A stretch of 64,000 nt of DNA from Methanobacterium sp. SMA-27 (GTDB lineage Archaea; Methanobacteriota; Methanobacteria; Methanobacteriales; Methanobacteriaceae): NCBI RefSeq assembly GCF_000744455.1, contig NZ_JQLY01000001.1, forward strand, positions 2,426,726 to 2,490,725, written 5' to 3'. The translations under genes were made by a program, and so were the position numbers. The notes beneath the pieces are model-generated. The model was given only the letters and a program-made list of their open reading frames with translations, was not told the origin of the DNA and searched no databases. Below, one piece after another: positions 30,518 through 39,943 of the stretch. The stretch's first letter is position 1, and each line of letters starts with the position of its first letter.

Positions 30518-33500
30518 ATGGGATACTTCGAAAATTTAGAAGAAGAAACTTTGAAGCTGTATGAAATAGCAAAGGAAGCAAGACTTAAGGGGCATGATAT
30601 AGAGCTTGTACCTGAAATTCCTCTTGCAAAGGATCTTGCTGAACGTGTTGAAGGACTTGTTGGGCCCAAAGGGGTTGCGGCTAGAATAAAAGAATTAGAA
30701 GATGATATCTCTCGTGAAGAAGTTGCATTCTTAATAGCCAGGGAAATAGTTACAAAAAAAGATGTTGAAGGACGAGAGGATAGCATAGAAGTTCAGGAAC
30801 AGAAGTCTGACCAGGCAATTAGAACAGCTCTTGCAATATTAACAGAAGGTGTTGTTGCTGCACCTTTGGAAGGTATTGCTAAGTTGAAAATCAAAAGAAA
30901 CTTTGATGGTGGATGGTATCTTGCAGTTTATTTTGCAGGACCTATAAGGAGCGCAGGTGGAACTGCAGCAGCAATGGCAGTTCTTATTGGAGATTATATA
31001 AGAATTTCACTGGGACTTGATGCATATAAGCCCACAGACACAGAAATTGAAAGGTATGTTGAAGAGGTTGAGCTCTATGAATCAGAGGTTACAAATCTTC
31101 AATATTCTCCAAAACCCGATGAAGTCAGGGCAGCTACTAGAAATATACCTGTAGAAGTTACTGGGGAACCAACAGATAAAATAGAAGTTTCGCACCGTGA
31201 TTTGGAACGTGTTGAAACTAACAACATAAGAGGTGGTGCTCTATTAGCTATTGCAGAAGGAGTTATACAAAAAGCACCTAAAGTTTTAAAATACGCCAAT
31301 ATCTTAAAAATTGATGGATGGGAATGGTTAGGAGAATTTTCTAAAACTTCTGATCCGAAAGATGATGACGGTGATGCTCCTAAAGTTGATGACAAGTATA
31401 TGAGAGATATAATTGGAGGAAGACCCGTTTTAGCTTATCCGCAGGCCAAGGGAGGTTTTAGATTAAGATATGGGAGATCAAGAAATGCGGGACTTGCTGC
31501 TATGGGTATACATCCTGCAACAATGGAAATTGTTGAGTTTCTAGCTGTTGGAACACAGATGAAAATTGAAAGACCGGGAAAAGGAAACTGTGTAGTACCA
31601 TGTGACAGTATAGATGGGCCAATTGTCAAGATGAAGGATGGTAGTGTTGTTAAGGTTGAATCCGAACAACAAGGAAAGAAAATAAAAAATCAAGTAGATG
31701 AAATTGTATCGTTGGGAGACATGCTGGTACCATTTGGAGAATTTCTAAGAAATAACCATATTTTACTCCCTGCTGGCTGGTGTGAGGAATGGTGGGTTCA
31801 GACCATTGAAAATTCCAACCTTTACTCAGAAGGAGATATTGATATAAAATCATTAGAAACAGCTAATATAAACTCTAAAAGAGCTTTTGAAATTTCTGAG
31901 AAATATCATGTGCCACTACACCCAAAATATACATATTTTTACCATGATATCACTCGACAAGACATTAATCAACTTGTAACATTTTTACATGAAAATATTG
32001 GTATAAGTGATATAAACATGGATATAAATGGGGGAAATGGAAATGCCCCTAAAGAGGAGGATTCTCTAAATAATGATCCTCCTACCGGTTTAACGATTAA
32101 GATGGGACCTGAAAAACGAATTTTGGAAGTTTTAGGTGTTCCTCATCAAGTTGTGGGGGGGAATATGATCATTGCGCATGATCATGCATACTCACTTTTA
32201 AAAACACTTAATGAACCTATAACATTTTCCGATGAATCAACCACTCTAGAAGCAATTAATAAAGTTTCTCCAGTTAAAATAATGGCAAAAGCACCAATAT
32301 ACATTGGTTCAAGAGTAGGAAGGCCTGAAAAGACCAAAGAAAGGAAAATGAAACCTGCACCACATTCACTTTTTCCCATAGGAACCAATGGAGGAAGCAG
32401 ACGTAATATTGTTGATGCAGCAAAAAAGGGAATCATCAGCGTGGATATTGCCAGATGTAAGTGTACAGAATGTGGTGTTGGATCAATGCAGGCAATATGT
32501 CCAGTATGTGGTGCAAGAACTGTTCTAACAAGTTCTGGAAAGAAAAGAATCAATTTAGCCAATTTATTGAAGAAAGCATATAAAAATGTGGGTGTGAGAA
32601 AGATCGATGAAATAAAGGGAGTTATAGGAATGATTTCTAAAGAAAAATTCCCAGAACCTCTTGAAAAAGGAATTCTTCGATCAAAAAATAATGTTTTTAC
32701 ATTCAAAGATGCCACTATTAGGCATGATTCAACTAATTTGCCATTGACACATTTTATACCTCGCGAAATAGGTGTTACTCCTCAAAAACTCATAGAATTG
32801 GGTTATACTAATGATATTCATGGAAATAAAATTGAAGATGAAGAACAGATGGTTGAAATCAAAATTCAAGATGTTGTAATATCTGATAATTGTGCAGAAT
32901 ACCTTATAAGAGTTTCAAATTTTATTGATGATCTTTTAGAAGAATTTTATGGACTTGAAAGGTTTTACAATATAAAAAGTAGAGAATATCTTATTGGACA
33001 GCTGATTGTTGGTCTTGCACCACATACATCTGCAGGTGTTCTAGGAAGGATAGTTGGATTTACAAAGGCTGCTTGTTGTTATGCACACCCATTTTTCCAT
33101 TCTGCAAAAAGAAGAAACTGTGATAGTGACGAAGATTCCATAATGCTTTTATTAGATGCTTTATTAAATTTTTCAAAGATATACCTTCCCAGTACTAGAG
33201 GGGGAAGAATGGATGCACCATTGGTTTTATCATCTAGGATAGATCCTGAAGAGATAGATGATGAATCGCACAATATAGATGCAATGTCAAAGATTCCAAT
33301 TGAACTTTACGAAAAAACATTAGAATTTGCAAAACCCTCTGATGTTCTGGACCTTGTTGATAATGTTAAGAAGAGACTTGGAACTGATGATCAATATCAA
33401 GGATTAATATTTTCTCATGAGACATCTAGTATCCATAGCGGGCCAAAACTTTGTCTCTATAAGATGCTTCCAACTATGAAGGAGAAGGTTGATGGACAAA

Positions 33501-33868
33501 TTAAACTTGCAGAGAGGATCAGAGCGGTTGACCAGAAAGGAGTTGTTGAAGGTGTTCTAATGTCTCATTTCCTACCTGACATGGCAGGTAACAGTAGGGC
33601 ATTTTCGAGGCAAAAAGTTCGATGTACAAAATGCAACAAGAAATATAGGAGAATACCTCTTTCTGGTGAATGTGTGTGTGGTAACAATCTAATCCTTAGT
33701 ATATCAAAAGGATCTGTTGTTAAATACTTGGAAATATCAAAAGATCTTTCCCAAAGATATCCTATTGATAATTATTTGATTCAGAGGATAGAACTCATTG
33801 AATCAGGTATAAACTCATTATTTGAAAGTGATAAGTCAAAACAGAGTTCTTTGGACGTGTTTCTATAA
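30518..33868 (+). CDS. polC: DNA polymerase D large subunit DP2
   Basis: A 1116-residue catalytic subunit of euryarchaeal replicative polymerase D. It starts MGYFENLEEETLKLYEIA. Basic helix GPIRSAGGTAAAMAVLIGDY follows near residue 145. The two-barrel active-site motif KRRNCDSDEDSIMLLLDAL supplies the catalytic aspartates. Two cysteine clusters are visible: CKCTECG..CPVCG near residue 650 and CTKCNKKY..CVCG at the C-terminal end. No intein interrupts the reading frame. ATG 30518 is chosen from homology and the purine-rich upstream site; the frame is open from 30437. The exonuclease partner DP1 is not in this window. Confidence 0.97.
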   Translation: MGYFENLEEETLKLYEIAKEARLKGHDIELVPEIPLAKDLAERVEGLVGPKGVAARIKELEDDISREEVAFLIAREIVTKKDVEGREDSIEVQEQKSDQAIRTALAILTEGVVAAPLEGIAKLKIKRNFDGGWYLAVYFAGPIRSAGGTAAAMAVLIGDYIRISLGLDAYKPTDTEIERYVEEVELYESEVTNLQYSPKPDEVRAATRNIPVEVTGEPTDKIEVSHRDLERVETNNIRGGALLAIAEGVIQKAPKVLKYANILKIDGWEWLGEFSKTSDPKDDDGDAPKVDDKYMRDIIGGRPVLAYPQAKGGFRLRYGRSRNAGLAAMGIHPATMEIVEFLAVGTQMKIERPGKGNCVVPCDSIDGPIVKMKDGSVVKVESEQQGKKIKNQVDEIVSLGDMLVPFGEFLRNNHILLPAGWCEEWWVQTIENSNLYSEGDIDIKSLETANINSKRAFEISEKYHVPLHPKYTYFYHDITRQDINQLVTFLHENIGISDINMDINGGNGNAPKEEDSLNNDPPTGLTIKMGPEKRILEVLGVPHQVVGGNMIIAHDHAYSLLKTLNEPITFSDESTTLEAINKVSPVKIMAKAPIYIGSRVGRPEKTKERKMKPAPHSLFPIGTNGGSRRNIVDAAKKGIISVDIARCKCTECGVGSMQAICPVCGARTVLTSSGKKRINLANLLKKAYKNVGVRKIDEIKGVIGMISKEKFPEPLEKGILRSKNNVFTFKDATIRHDSTNLPLTHFIPREIGVTPQKLIELGYTNDIHGNKIEDEEQMVEIKIQDVVISDNCAEYLIRVSNFIDDLLEEFYGLERFYNIKSREYLIGQLIVGLAPHTSAGVLGRIVGFTKAACCYAHPFFHSAKRRNCDSDEDSIMLLLDALLNFSKIYLPSTRGGRMDAPLVLSSRIDPEEIDDESHNIDAMSKIPIELYEKTLEFAKPSDVLDLVDNVKKRLGTDDQYQGLIFSHETSSIHSGPKLCLYKMLPTMKEKVDGQIKLAERIRAVDQKGVVEGVLMSHFLPDMAGNSRAFSRQKVRCTKCNKKYRRIPLSGECVCGNNLILSISKGSVVKYLEISKDLSQRYPIDNYLIQRIELIESGINSLFESDKSKQSSLDVFL

Positions 33869-34079
33869 TTAAAATATTTAATGGAGTGAAAATTATTATT
33901 CGTATTAAACCAAATATTTATTATTTGGAAGGTTAATTGTATATCTATAACATGATTTTATAATCCACAAATATCCTTCGGATGATGGATTTCAAACTAT
34001 GTTAAATATATACACCAAGACCGTTCAAAAAACAAGATTTAAAAGTTAAGAAAATTAATATAAAATACAGGTGTTGCCA

Positions 34080-36401
34080 ATGAGGGAGGATATTGAAAGG
34101 AACGAGCGTATTATTGCTGCTCTTCCTACAAGGGCACAAACATGTGTCATAAAGAATAACGGAATATTTGAAAGGTTCTCACACGAAAAGATAGTTAAAT
34201 CATGCCTTATGGTGGGTGCTCCATTATGGGCTGCGGAGAAGATTTCTTCGTACGTTGCAAAGTCGGCATATGATGGTGTATCCACAGCTGAGATAAAGAT
34301 ACTGGTCTATGATTGCCTTAAAAGGGTAGATAGAAAAATTGCTGACAAGTATCTGGCATCCAATGCTCTTAGGGTAAGAACTTCGAGGGATACAATAGAA
34401 CCATTTGATCAGAGAAAGATTGAAAAGACTCTTATTATTGAAACTGATGCTTCTGGAGAACTAGCTAGAAAGATTGCTACCGAAACATGGAAAGAGCTTA
34501 AAAAACTTGATGTGGATTATTTAACAGCTCCAATGATAAGGGAAATTGTAAACACTAAACTTGTAGAATACGGTCTAGAAACACTACGTAAGAAGTATAC
34601 AAGGCTTGGTATACCGGTATACAACATCACTAACCTAATACGAAATGGTTCTCGTGATAACGCTAACATGATACACAACCCTGAAACTGTGCATAAGTAC
34701 GTTGCAGACGAAGCACTGAAACAATATGCTTTGCTAAGAATCCTTCCAAACGAACTTGCAGATGCTCATTTAGGTGGAGATATACATATTCATGACTTGG
34801 AGTTCTTTGCGGGCCGTCCTATAAATTGTTTGCAGCATGATTTACGTTTGTTTATTAAACATGGGCTTAAAGTGGATGGTACGGGTGATCATACGTCTGT
34901 TGCGGGCCCTCCTAATCATATTGAGACTCTTATGAATCATTCTGGAGAGATTATGCTTGCTGCTCAGCAGAATATGAGTGGTGGACAGTCTATGAGTCTT
35001 TGGAATGTTTTTGTGGCTCCTTTTGCTGCGGGCCAGCCGTATGAGAAGGTAAAACAGGCTGTTCAGATGTTTATCTATAATTTGAATATGGCTTATGCTG
35101 CTCGTGGTTCTCAGGTTCCTTTTACCTCTATTAACCTTGAATTCAGTGTTCCCAAGTTTTTGGAGGATGTAACTGCTTATGGTCCTAAAGGTAAAAATGT
35201 AGGTGTTTATGGGGACTTTGAAGAGGAAACACGATTGTTGCAACGTGCTTTTACTGAGACTTTGCTTGAAGGTGATTCTGATGGTAAACCTCATCTTTTC
35301 CCGAATACTATCTATGTTTTAAGGGATAAGATTCTTAATGGAGGATTTGAAGAGGATATTAGACGTGTACATGAGCTTTCAGCCAAGTATGGTACTGCTT
35401 ACTTTGTGAATATGCTTCCAAAGTACAGGGGTAATATGGCTAATTATATGGGCTGCAGAACCTCATTAAGTGATAATTGGACTGGTGACTGGGATAAGGA
35501 TTGTTTCAGAACAGGTAACTTGGCTTATGTTACTTTGAACCTTCCTAGGATTGCCTATAACTCCCGGGATGATGATGATGTCTTTGATTATTTGGACTCT
35601 TATATGAGTATCGGTGAAGAGGTGTTGATGCTCAGGCGTGAGCAGGCTTTGAATTGTCTGGATAATTATAATTTACTCCCATTTTTAACTCAGGAGGCTG
35701 ATGAGGAACGTTATTATCAGGTGGATAATTCAACACTTTCATTTGGTTTTGTGGGTCTTAATGAGATGTTACTGGCCCATTGTGGTGAGGGTATTGAGGA
35801 TCCGGATGCTAGGAACTTTGGTATTAAGGTAGTTAAGTATATGAATAAGCGTACGGAGGAGTTGAAGAAGGAAACTGGTTTGAGGTGGACAGTTCTTCAG
35901 ACGCCGGCTGAGTCTACTGCTTATCGTTTTGCAACGTTAGATAAGGAGAAGTTTGGTGATAGGGCGATTTTACAGGGTGATGAGTTGGCTTCTTATTATA
36001 CTAATTCTTCCCATGTTCCTGTGAATTCGGATGTTTTGTTGCCTGAGAAAATTAAAATAGAGGAGAAATTCCATCCTATAACGTTGGGTGGTCATATTTT
36101 CCACGCCTTTATGGGTGAGGCGTATTCAGATCCTGATTCTTTGATGAGTCTCACCAATAAGATCGCGAAGAAAAGTGATATTGGATTTTGGGCCTACAGT
36201 TCTGCACTTAGCTTCTGTATTAAGTGTAAAACACTTATGAAAGGTCTTCAAACAAAATGTGGAACTTGTGGTGAAGAAACAGAAGTTGAATGGTACGATC
36301 GTATCACAGGATATGTTCAACAAGTAGGAAGGTCTAGATCAGCATCGGGCGGTTGGAATCCTGGTAAAATGAGGGAACTAATGGATAGAAAGAGGTTTTA
36401 A
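34080..36401 (+). CDS. nrdD: Anaerobic ribonucleoside-triphosphate reductase, copy A
   Basis: A 773-residue class III ribonucleotide reductase. Two ATP-cone-like regulatory segments occupy residues ~15-100 (CVIKNNGIFERFSHEK) and ~105-195. The catalytic barrel follows (NCLQHDLRLF, MSGGQSMSLWN). The C-terminus has a CXXC zinc pair (CIKCK; CGTC) and RITGYVQQVG, whose glycine is the expected radical site. It needs the NrdG activase, not in this window. The first 705 bases use different synonymous codons from copy B at 58185. From 34785 the two copies are identical, which suggests gene conversion or an assembly junction. ATG 34080 is preferred after CAGGTGTTG. Confidence 0.95.
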   Translation: MREDIERNERIIAALPTRAQTCVIKNNGIFERFSHEKIVKSCLMVGAPLWAAEKISSYVAKSAYDGVSTAEIKILVYDCLKRVDRKIADKYLASNALRVRTSRDTIEPFDQRKIEKTLIIETDASGELARKIATETWKELKKLDVDYLTAPMIREIVNTKLVEYGLETLRKKYTRLGIPVYNITNLIRNGSRDNANMIHNPETVHKYVADEALKQYALLRILPNELADAHLGGDIHIHDLEFFAGRPINCLQHDLRLFIKHGLKVDGTGDHTSVAGPPNHIETLMNHSGEIMLAAQQNMSGGQSMSLWNVFVAPFAAGQPYEKVKQAVQMFIYNLNMAYAARGSQVPFTSINLEFSVPKFLEDVTAYGPKGKNVGVYGDFEEETRLLQRAFTETLLEGDSDGKPHLFPNTIYVLRDKILNGGFEEDIRRVHELSAKYGTAYFVNMLPKYRGNMANYMGCRTSLSDNWTGDWDKDCFRTGNLAYVTLNLPRIAYNSRDDDDVFDYLDSYMSIGEEVLMLRREQALNCLDNYNLLPFLTQEADEERYYQVDNSTLSFGFVGLNEMLLAHCGEGIEDPDARNFGIKVVKYMNKRTEELKKETGLRWTVLQTPAESTAYRFATLDKEKFGDRAILQGDELASYYTNSSHVPVNSDVLLPEKIKIEEKFHPITLGGHIFHAFMGEAYSDPDSLMSLTNKIAKKSDIGFWAYSSALSFCIKCKTLMKGLQTKCGTCGEETEVEWYDRITGYVQQVGRSRSASGGWNPGKMRELMDRKRF

Positions 36402-36410
36402 CTGTCTATA

Positions 36411-36446
36411 AATTTTTTATATTTTTTTTTAAGGATTATTTTTTTT
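36411..36446 (+). terminator. Poly-T terminator tract after nrdD copy A
   Basis: Three T-runs of six to nine bases lie 10-45 bases after the nrdD stop. This is the usual form of an archaeal transcription terminator. The same tract follows copy B. Confidence 0.5.
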
Positions 36447-36470
36447 GAAACTAATAACGGAGAAGTTGAG

Positions 36471-36830
36471 ATGACAGCTGAAGCTGACGAATAGAAACTA
36501 CTGAAGAGAATGAAAGAACTTCATAGAGAAATAGATGTGATGAAAGATAATAAATTAGATTGTCTGAAATCAATTTGGATTACATCAAAAATGAACTTTT
36601 TACTCTGGATTTTATGAAAACTCAAGACAGATTTTTCAAGTTTTGAAAAGATGATTAAATCTACAAGTTTCAAAATAGAAAATGAGATTGAATTTAGGGA
36701 TGCAACAGACACAGTTGAGTGGAATCAGTACATTATGAAAAATACTGAATTTAAAAATTGGAATGAAATGTTACGAACCGCAGTGATTGATAGGGCAACT
36801 AGAAAGTTTATGGTTAAAACATTGTTGTAA
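36471..36830 (+). pseudogene. Decayed hypothetical gene downstream of nrdD (left copy)
   Basis: Begins MTAEADE and meets a stop after seven codons. Protein-like sequence then continues in shifting frames, including LLKRMKELHREIDVMKDNK, ELFTLDFMKTQDRFFKF and FEKMIKSTSFKIENEIEFRD. The last run goes to TAA 36828 (NWNEMLRTAVIDRATRKFM). At least two frameshifts or stops are needed to link these, so it is a pseudogene of a roughly 120-residue protein. No family was recognised. An identical copy lies at 60576-60935. Confidence 0.55.
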
Positions 36831-36910
36831 TTTTTGAAACTTTTAATATAATTGAAAATCTATGTAATATTTTGATATTATGAATTTTTAATAAATGTTT
36901 GTGATGATTT

Positions 36911-38161
36911 ATGGATCAGAATGTAGTTTACCAAAGGATCAATGAACTGTGCAATGCTTTCAAAGAAAAACAGATTGAGATATTTCACTGGCTTCATCAG
37001 CATCCCGAACTTGCCTTTCAAGAGTTTCAGTCAGGACAGTATATTGTAGATTGTCTAAATGAAATAAATGGAATTGAAGTAGTCTATCCTATTGCGAAAA
37101 CAGGAATCAAAGCAGTGCTTCACGGTGAAAATCCAGGACCTACAGTTTCATTACGAGCTGACTTTGATGCATTGCCAGTAAAAGAAGAAACAAACCTAGA
37201 TTATGCATCAAAGTCTAAAGGGATATATAATGGACAGAAGACCTATGTAGCTCATGCGTGTGGTCATGATGCAAGTGCTTCATCTGCATTAGGTACTGCG
37301 AAAGTTTTAAGTCAACTTAAAAATGAGTTAAATGGTAAAGTTGTTTTCTTATTCCAACCTGCAGAAGAGGGTGCACCTCAGGGTATGGTTGGTGGTGCTG
37401 AACTAATGGTTAAAGCAGGTGCCTTAAAAAACCCTGATGTTCACGCAATATTTGCACTACATCCTTACAGCAAAGCTTATCCTGGAAACGTGTTATTAAG
37501 TAAAGGGATCACACATGCAAGCTTAAACGATTTAATAATCAAAATCAAAGGGATCCAAGCTCATGGCTCAATGCCATGGGTGGGTAAGGATCCTATTTTG
37601 GCTGGAGCAGCAATCATAAATGCACTGCAGTCAATTATCAGTAGAGAAGTTGATCTAATGAGAGGTGCAGCTGTTATTACTGTAGGATACTTTCACGGAG
37701 GCATTAAAGTTAATATAATTCCTAAAACAGCTGAAATGGGTTTAACAATCAGATCTCTTGATGATAGTACACAAAAACTGCTTTTAAAACGTATAACTGA
37801 AGTTGCAGATTTAACTGCTAGAGCGCATGGGTGTGAGGTCGAAATTATCCCTGGACAACATGATCCATTGAACAGAAACAATAATGAACTATGCAAAAAT
37901 ATGCTACCAACTCTTCAAAGAGTTGCAGGAAAAGATAAACTCAATTATAAACATGCCACCACAGGTTCAGAAGATTTTTCATATTTCTCTCAGAAAATTC
38001 CTGGTTTATACTTGCATTTTGGAAGTGCACCTTTAGAATTTCCACTATCCCAATCAAAACCCAACCATCATCCTGGATTTCAAGTAGATGAGCTTGCTTT
38101 AAAATTTGCAACTAAATTAGAATGTAACTTATTATATGATTATCTTAGAAACAATTCCTAA
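36911..38161 (+). CDS. M20 family amidohydrolase (N-acyl amino acid/hippurate hydrolase type)
   Basis: A 416-residue metal-dependent amidohydrolase. HQHPELAFQEFQ lies near residue 30. ADFDALPVKEETNLDYAS and HACGHDASASSALG provide metal ligands, and FQPAEEGAPQGMVGGAELM includes the catalytic Glu pair. The dimerisation/lid domain (GIQAHGSMPWVGKDPI) is inserted in the usual place. Family members deacylate N-acyl amino acids or indole-3-acetyl conjugates; the substrate here is unknown. The gene is intact in this copy but frameshifted in the duplicate at 61017. It converges with the UGSC cassette. Confidence 0.9.
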   Translation: MDQNVVYQRINELCNAFKEKQIEIFHWLHQHPELAFQEFQSGQYIVDCLNEINGIEVVYPIAKTGIKAVLHGENPGPTVSLRADFDALPVKEETNLDYASKSKGIYNGQKTYVAHACGHDASASSALGTAKVLSQLKNELNGKVVFLFQPAEEGAPQGMVGGAELMVKAGALKNPDVHAIFALHPYSKAYPGNVLLSKGITHASLNDLIIKIKGIQAHGSMPWVGKDPILAGAAIINALQSIISREVDLMRGAAVITVGYFHGGIKVNIIPKTAEMGLTIRSLDDSTQKLLLKRITEVADLTARAHGCEVEIIPGQHDPLNRNNNELCKNMLPTLQRVAGKDKLNYKHATTGSEDFSYFSQKIPGLYLHFGSAPLEFPLSQSKPNHHPGFQVDELALKFATKLECNLLYDYLRNNS

Positions 38162-38191
38162 ATTTAAACTACTTAATCAATTTGAATAATC

Positions 38192-39367
38192 TTATTTTCT
38201 ATTTTTGTATTCAAGAATGGTATGTACTGGAGAACCATTTTTGAATAGTATAGGCTTAGTTACTGATTCTGAAGAAGTTCCGAAGCCATGTGCTATCATC
38301 GTATGTCTTCCAGGTCCGCCTGCTACAACCAAAACTATATCTTGCGGTGAACGTGTTATAGGGACATTACCATCAATAATCCATTTATCATCAAGTTTCC
38401 TTCCTCCTTTGTCTCCATGTTCAATAGGAACAACAGAATTTTCATGCAAAAATTTTTTTACATCATATTTATTCAATCCGTCTTTTGAGATGGTTTCAGC
38501 ATGTTCTGGGCTCATTATCACTAAGATTTCTCCAGGAACGTGGCTGTTGTTACATCCTGCTGTTGAAGCTGTGTGTGCTATTGTTTCCAAGAGATCTTCT
38601 GCATTTGTGCTTCGATGATCATTAACATTGTGAGGTGCTTCTACAGCAATAACTGTAGATGTACTTGTGTCTGGTTCAAAACCACGTTCAATATGTAATG
38701 ATTCCCAGGGATTCTCAGATTCATTTTCGGCAAATACGTAGCTGTACTTGGCTGGGGATCCCATTGTAGAGTGGTCTCCAATCCCGGGAACAGCTCCTGC
38801 AATATTTATTAAACATAATCTTAATGCTCTACCTATACTGGCATTTGCAAGATTGCCTGGACCAAGACACCCTACACCACTTGCAGCGTCAATTTCTCTA
38901 GGAATGGGACCATTGAGGATCATGCATATAGAAACGGGATGGGTGGTTGCATTAACACTTGTAAGATTGAATTTTTTACTCGAAATTGCTTCTATCCCAT
39001 GCTGTATTACTGGCATAAACTGTGGTTGACATCCTGCCATTACAGAATTGATTGCTACTTTTTCAACTGTGGCTTTTCCTTGTCTTGGCGGTAGTACTGC
39101 AATAATATCCTCTGAGGCAAGATCTGTATAATTTAGAAATTTTCTGATTCTTTCCCCAGTTGGTGGTATAATTGGGAGACCATCTGTCATTCTGCGAATG
39201 TAGAAATTGTAACTGGTTTTTTCAGGATCTGGATCTACAAAAACCTCAATATCATCTGTTCTATTTATACAGAGACGCTCATTTTTTACATCATTCGATT
39301 CTAGGATATCATCAATTGAACAACTGCAATTCTGCACATTTGAATGTAATTTATTATTTCTGGCCAT
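38192..39367 (-). CDS. Conserved protein of the UGSC cassette (large partner)
   Basis: A 391-residue protein. After a variable N-terminus with a CSCS motif it has [55 protein letters not shown] and [19 protein letters not shown]. These blocks resemble a widespread bacterial family of unknown function that I recall next to UGSC-type proteins. No catalytic motif that I can name is present. It lies 9 bp downstream of the CGSC protein on the same strand, so the two are co-translated. Such genes are unusual in methanogens, which suggests acquisition. The duplicate at 62301 differs near residues 10-17. Confidence 0.7.
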   Translation of the reverse strand: MARNNKLHSNVQNCSCSIDDILESNDVKNERLCINRTDDIEVFVDPDPEKTSYNFYIRRMTDGLPIIPPTGERIRKFLNYTDLASEDIIAVLPPRQGKATVEKVAINSVMAGCQPQFMPVIQHGIEAISSKKFNLTSVNATTHPVSICMILNGPIPREIDAASGVGCLGPGNLANASIGRALRLCLINIAGAVPGIGDHSTMGSPAKYSYVFAENESENPWESLHIERGFEPDTSTSTVIAVEAPHNVNDHRSTNAEDLLETIAHTASTAGCNNSHVPGEILVIMSPEHAETISKDGLNKYDVKKFLHENSVVPIEHGDKGGRKLDDKWIIDGNVPITRSPQDIVLVVAGGPGRHTMIAHGFGTSSESVTKPILFKNGSPVHTILEYKNRK

Positions 39368-39376
39368 GTTTTCACT

Positions 39377-39895
39377 TCATGGGATCTGTAGGATATATTT
39401 AAGTGAAGGGATAATGGGCAGTGTTTTTGTTTGGATTTCGTTGTTTGAAAGTCCAGCAATTGGATGTTTTACACTTAATATGCGAAGATCTTCTGCACCA
39501 TGAGTTTTTGCAAGTTTATGTGCGAATGCCGTGAATTTTTCGGAACATATGGAGATGGTTGGCACTCCTTTATTCTCAAGACGTATTGCATCAAGGATTA
39601 CCCAACTAGAACATGAACCACAGTCTCCAAGAGCAATCAAAGCAACTTCTCCTTCAGAAGCCATTTTAAGCTGATCCATAGTTGCAGGGGCCCCTGCAGG
39701 CTTTTTTACTGTAATAAATTTTCTTTTACCAAGGTTTCCTGCCAATGATGACAAAATAATATCTGCTCCTGGTTTTGTGTTATCCACTAATGAAATAAAC
39801 TCGAAATCATGCGGAATTGGATTTAGATCTAGTTTAACTTGGTCTGTATCTCCTAGTGGATCTAGAGTATCCTTTTCAACAATTTTTACTTGCAT
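39377..39895 (-). CDS. UGSC-family protein with CGSC in place of selenocysteine motif
   Basis: 172 residues. The central motif is ALGDCGSCSSWVILDAIRLE, where Cys-Gly-Ser-Cys corresponds to the Sec-Gly-Ser-Cys of UGSC (seleno)proteins. The following GVPTISICSEKFTAFAHKLA is also typical. The CXXC-like pair suggests thiol or selenol redox or ligand chemistry; the real activity is not established. The ATG follows AAGGGATAAA. It is the first gene of a two-gene unit with the 391-residue partner. There is no in-frame UGA, so the protein is the cysteine form. Confidence 0.72.
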   Translation of the reverse strand: MQVKIVEKDTLDPLGDTDQVKLDLNPIPHDFEFISLVDNTKPGADIILSSLAGNLGKRKFITVKKPAGAPATMDQLKMASEGEVALIALGDCGSCSSWVILDAIRLENKGVPTISICSEKFTAFAHKLAKTHGAEDLRILSVKHPIAGLSNNEIQTKTLPIIPSLKYILQIP

Positions 39896-39943
39896 TTTAT
39901 CCCTTGTATTTATAAAACAAATTGAAGTTGAGTAAAAGTTTTT

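Larger units (their letters stand above)
34785..39897. repeat. Left copy of a 5.1-kb direct repeat
   Basis: Bases 34785-39897 recur at 58890-64000 in the same orientation. The repeat includes the 3' two-thirds of nrdD, a decayed gene, the M20 amidohydrolase and the UGSC cassette. The left copy keeps every long reading frame intact. The right copy differs by small indels only, as far as I could read. Confidence 0.9.

Noticed and set aside
32182..32715. Minus-strand 177-codon ORF within polC
   Set aside because: It lies opposite the conserved cysteine-rich part of DP2 and has no recognisable protein pattern.
34842..35294. Minus-strand 150-codon ORF within nrdD, repeated at 58947-59399
   Set aside because: It is antisense to the conserved nrdD catalytic region and repeats only because that DNA is duplicated.
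30518..36401. Inteins in DP2 or NrdD
   Set aside because: Both proteins have the normal length and uninterrupted conserved motifs.
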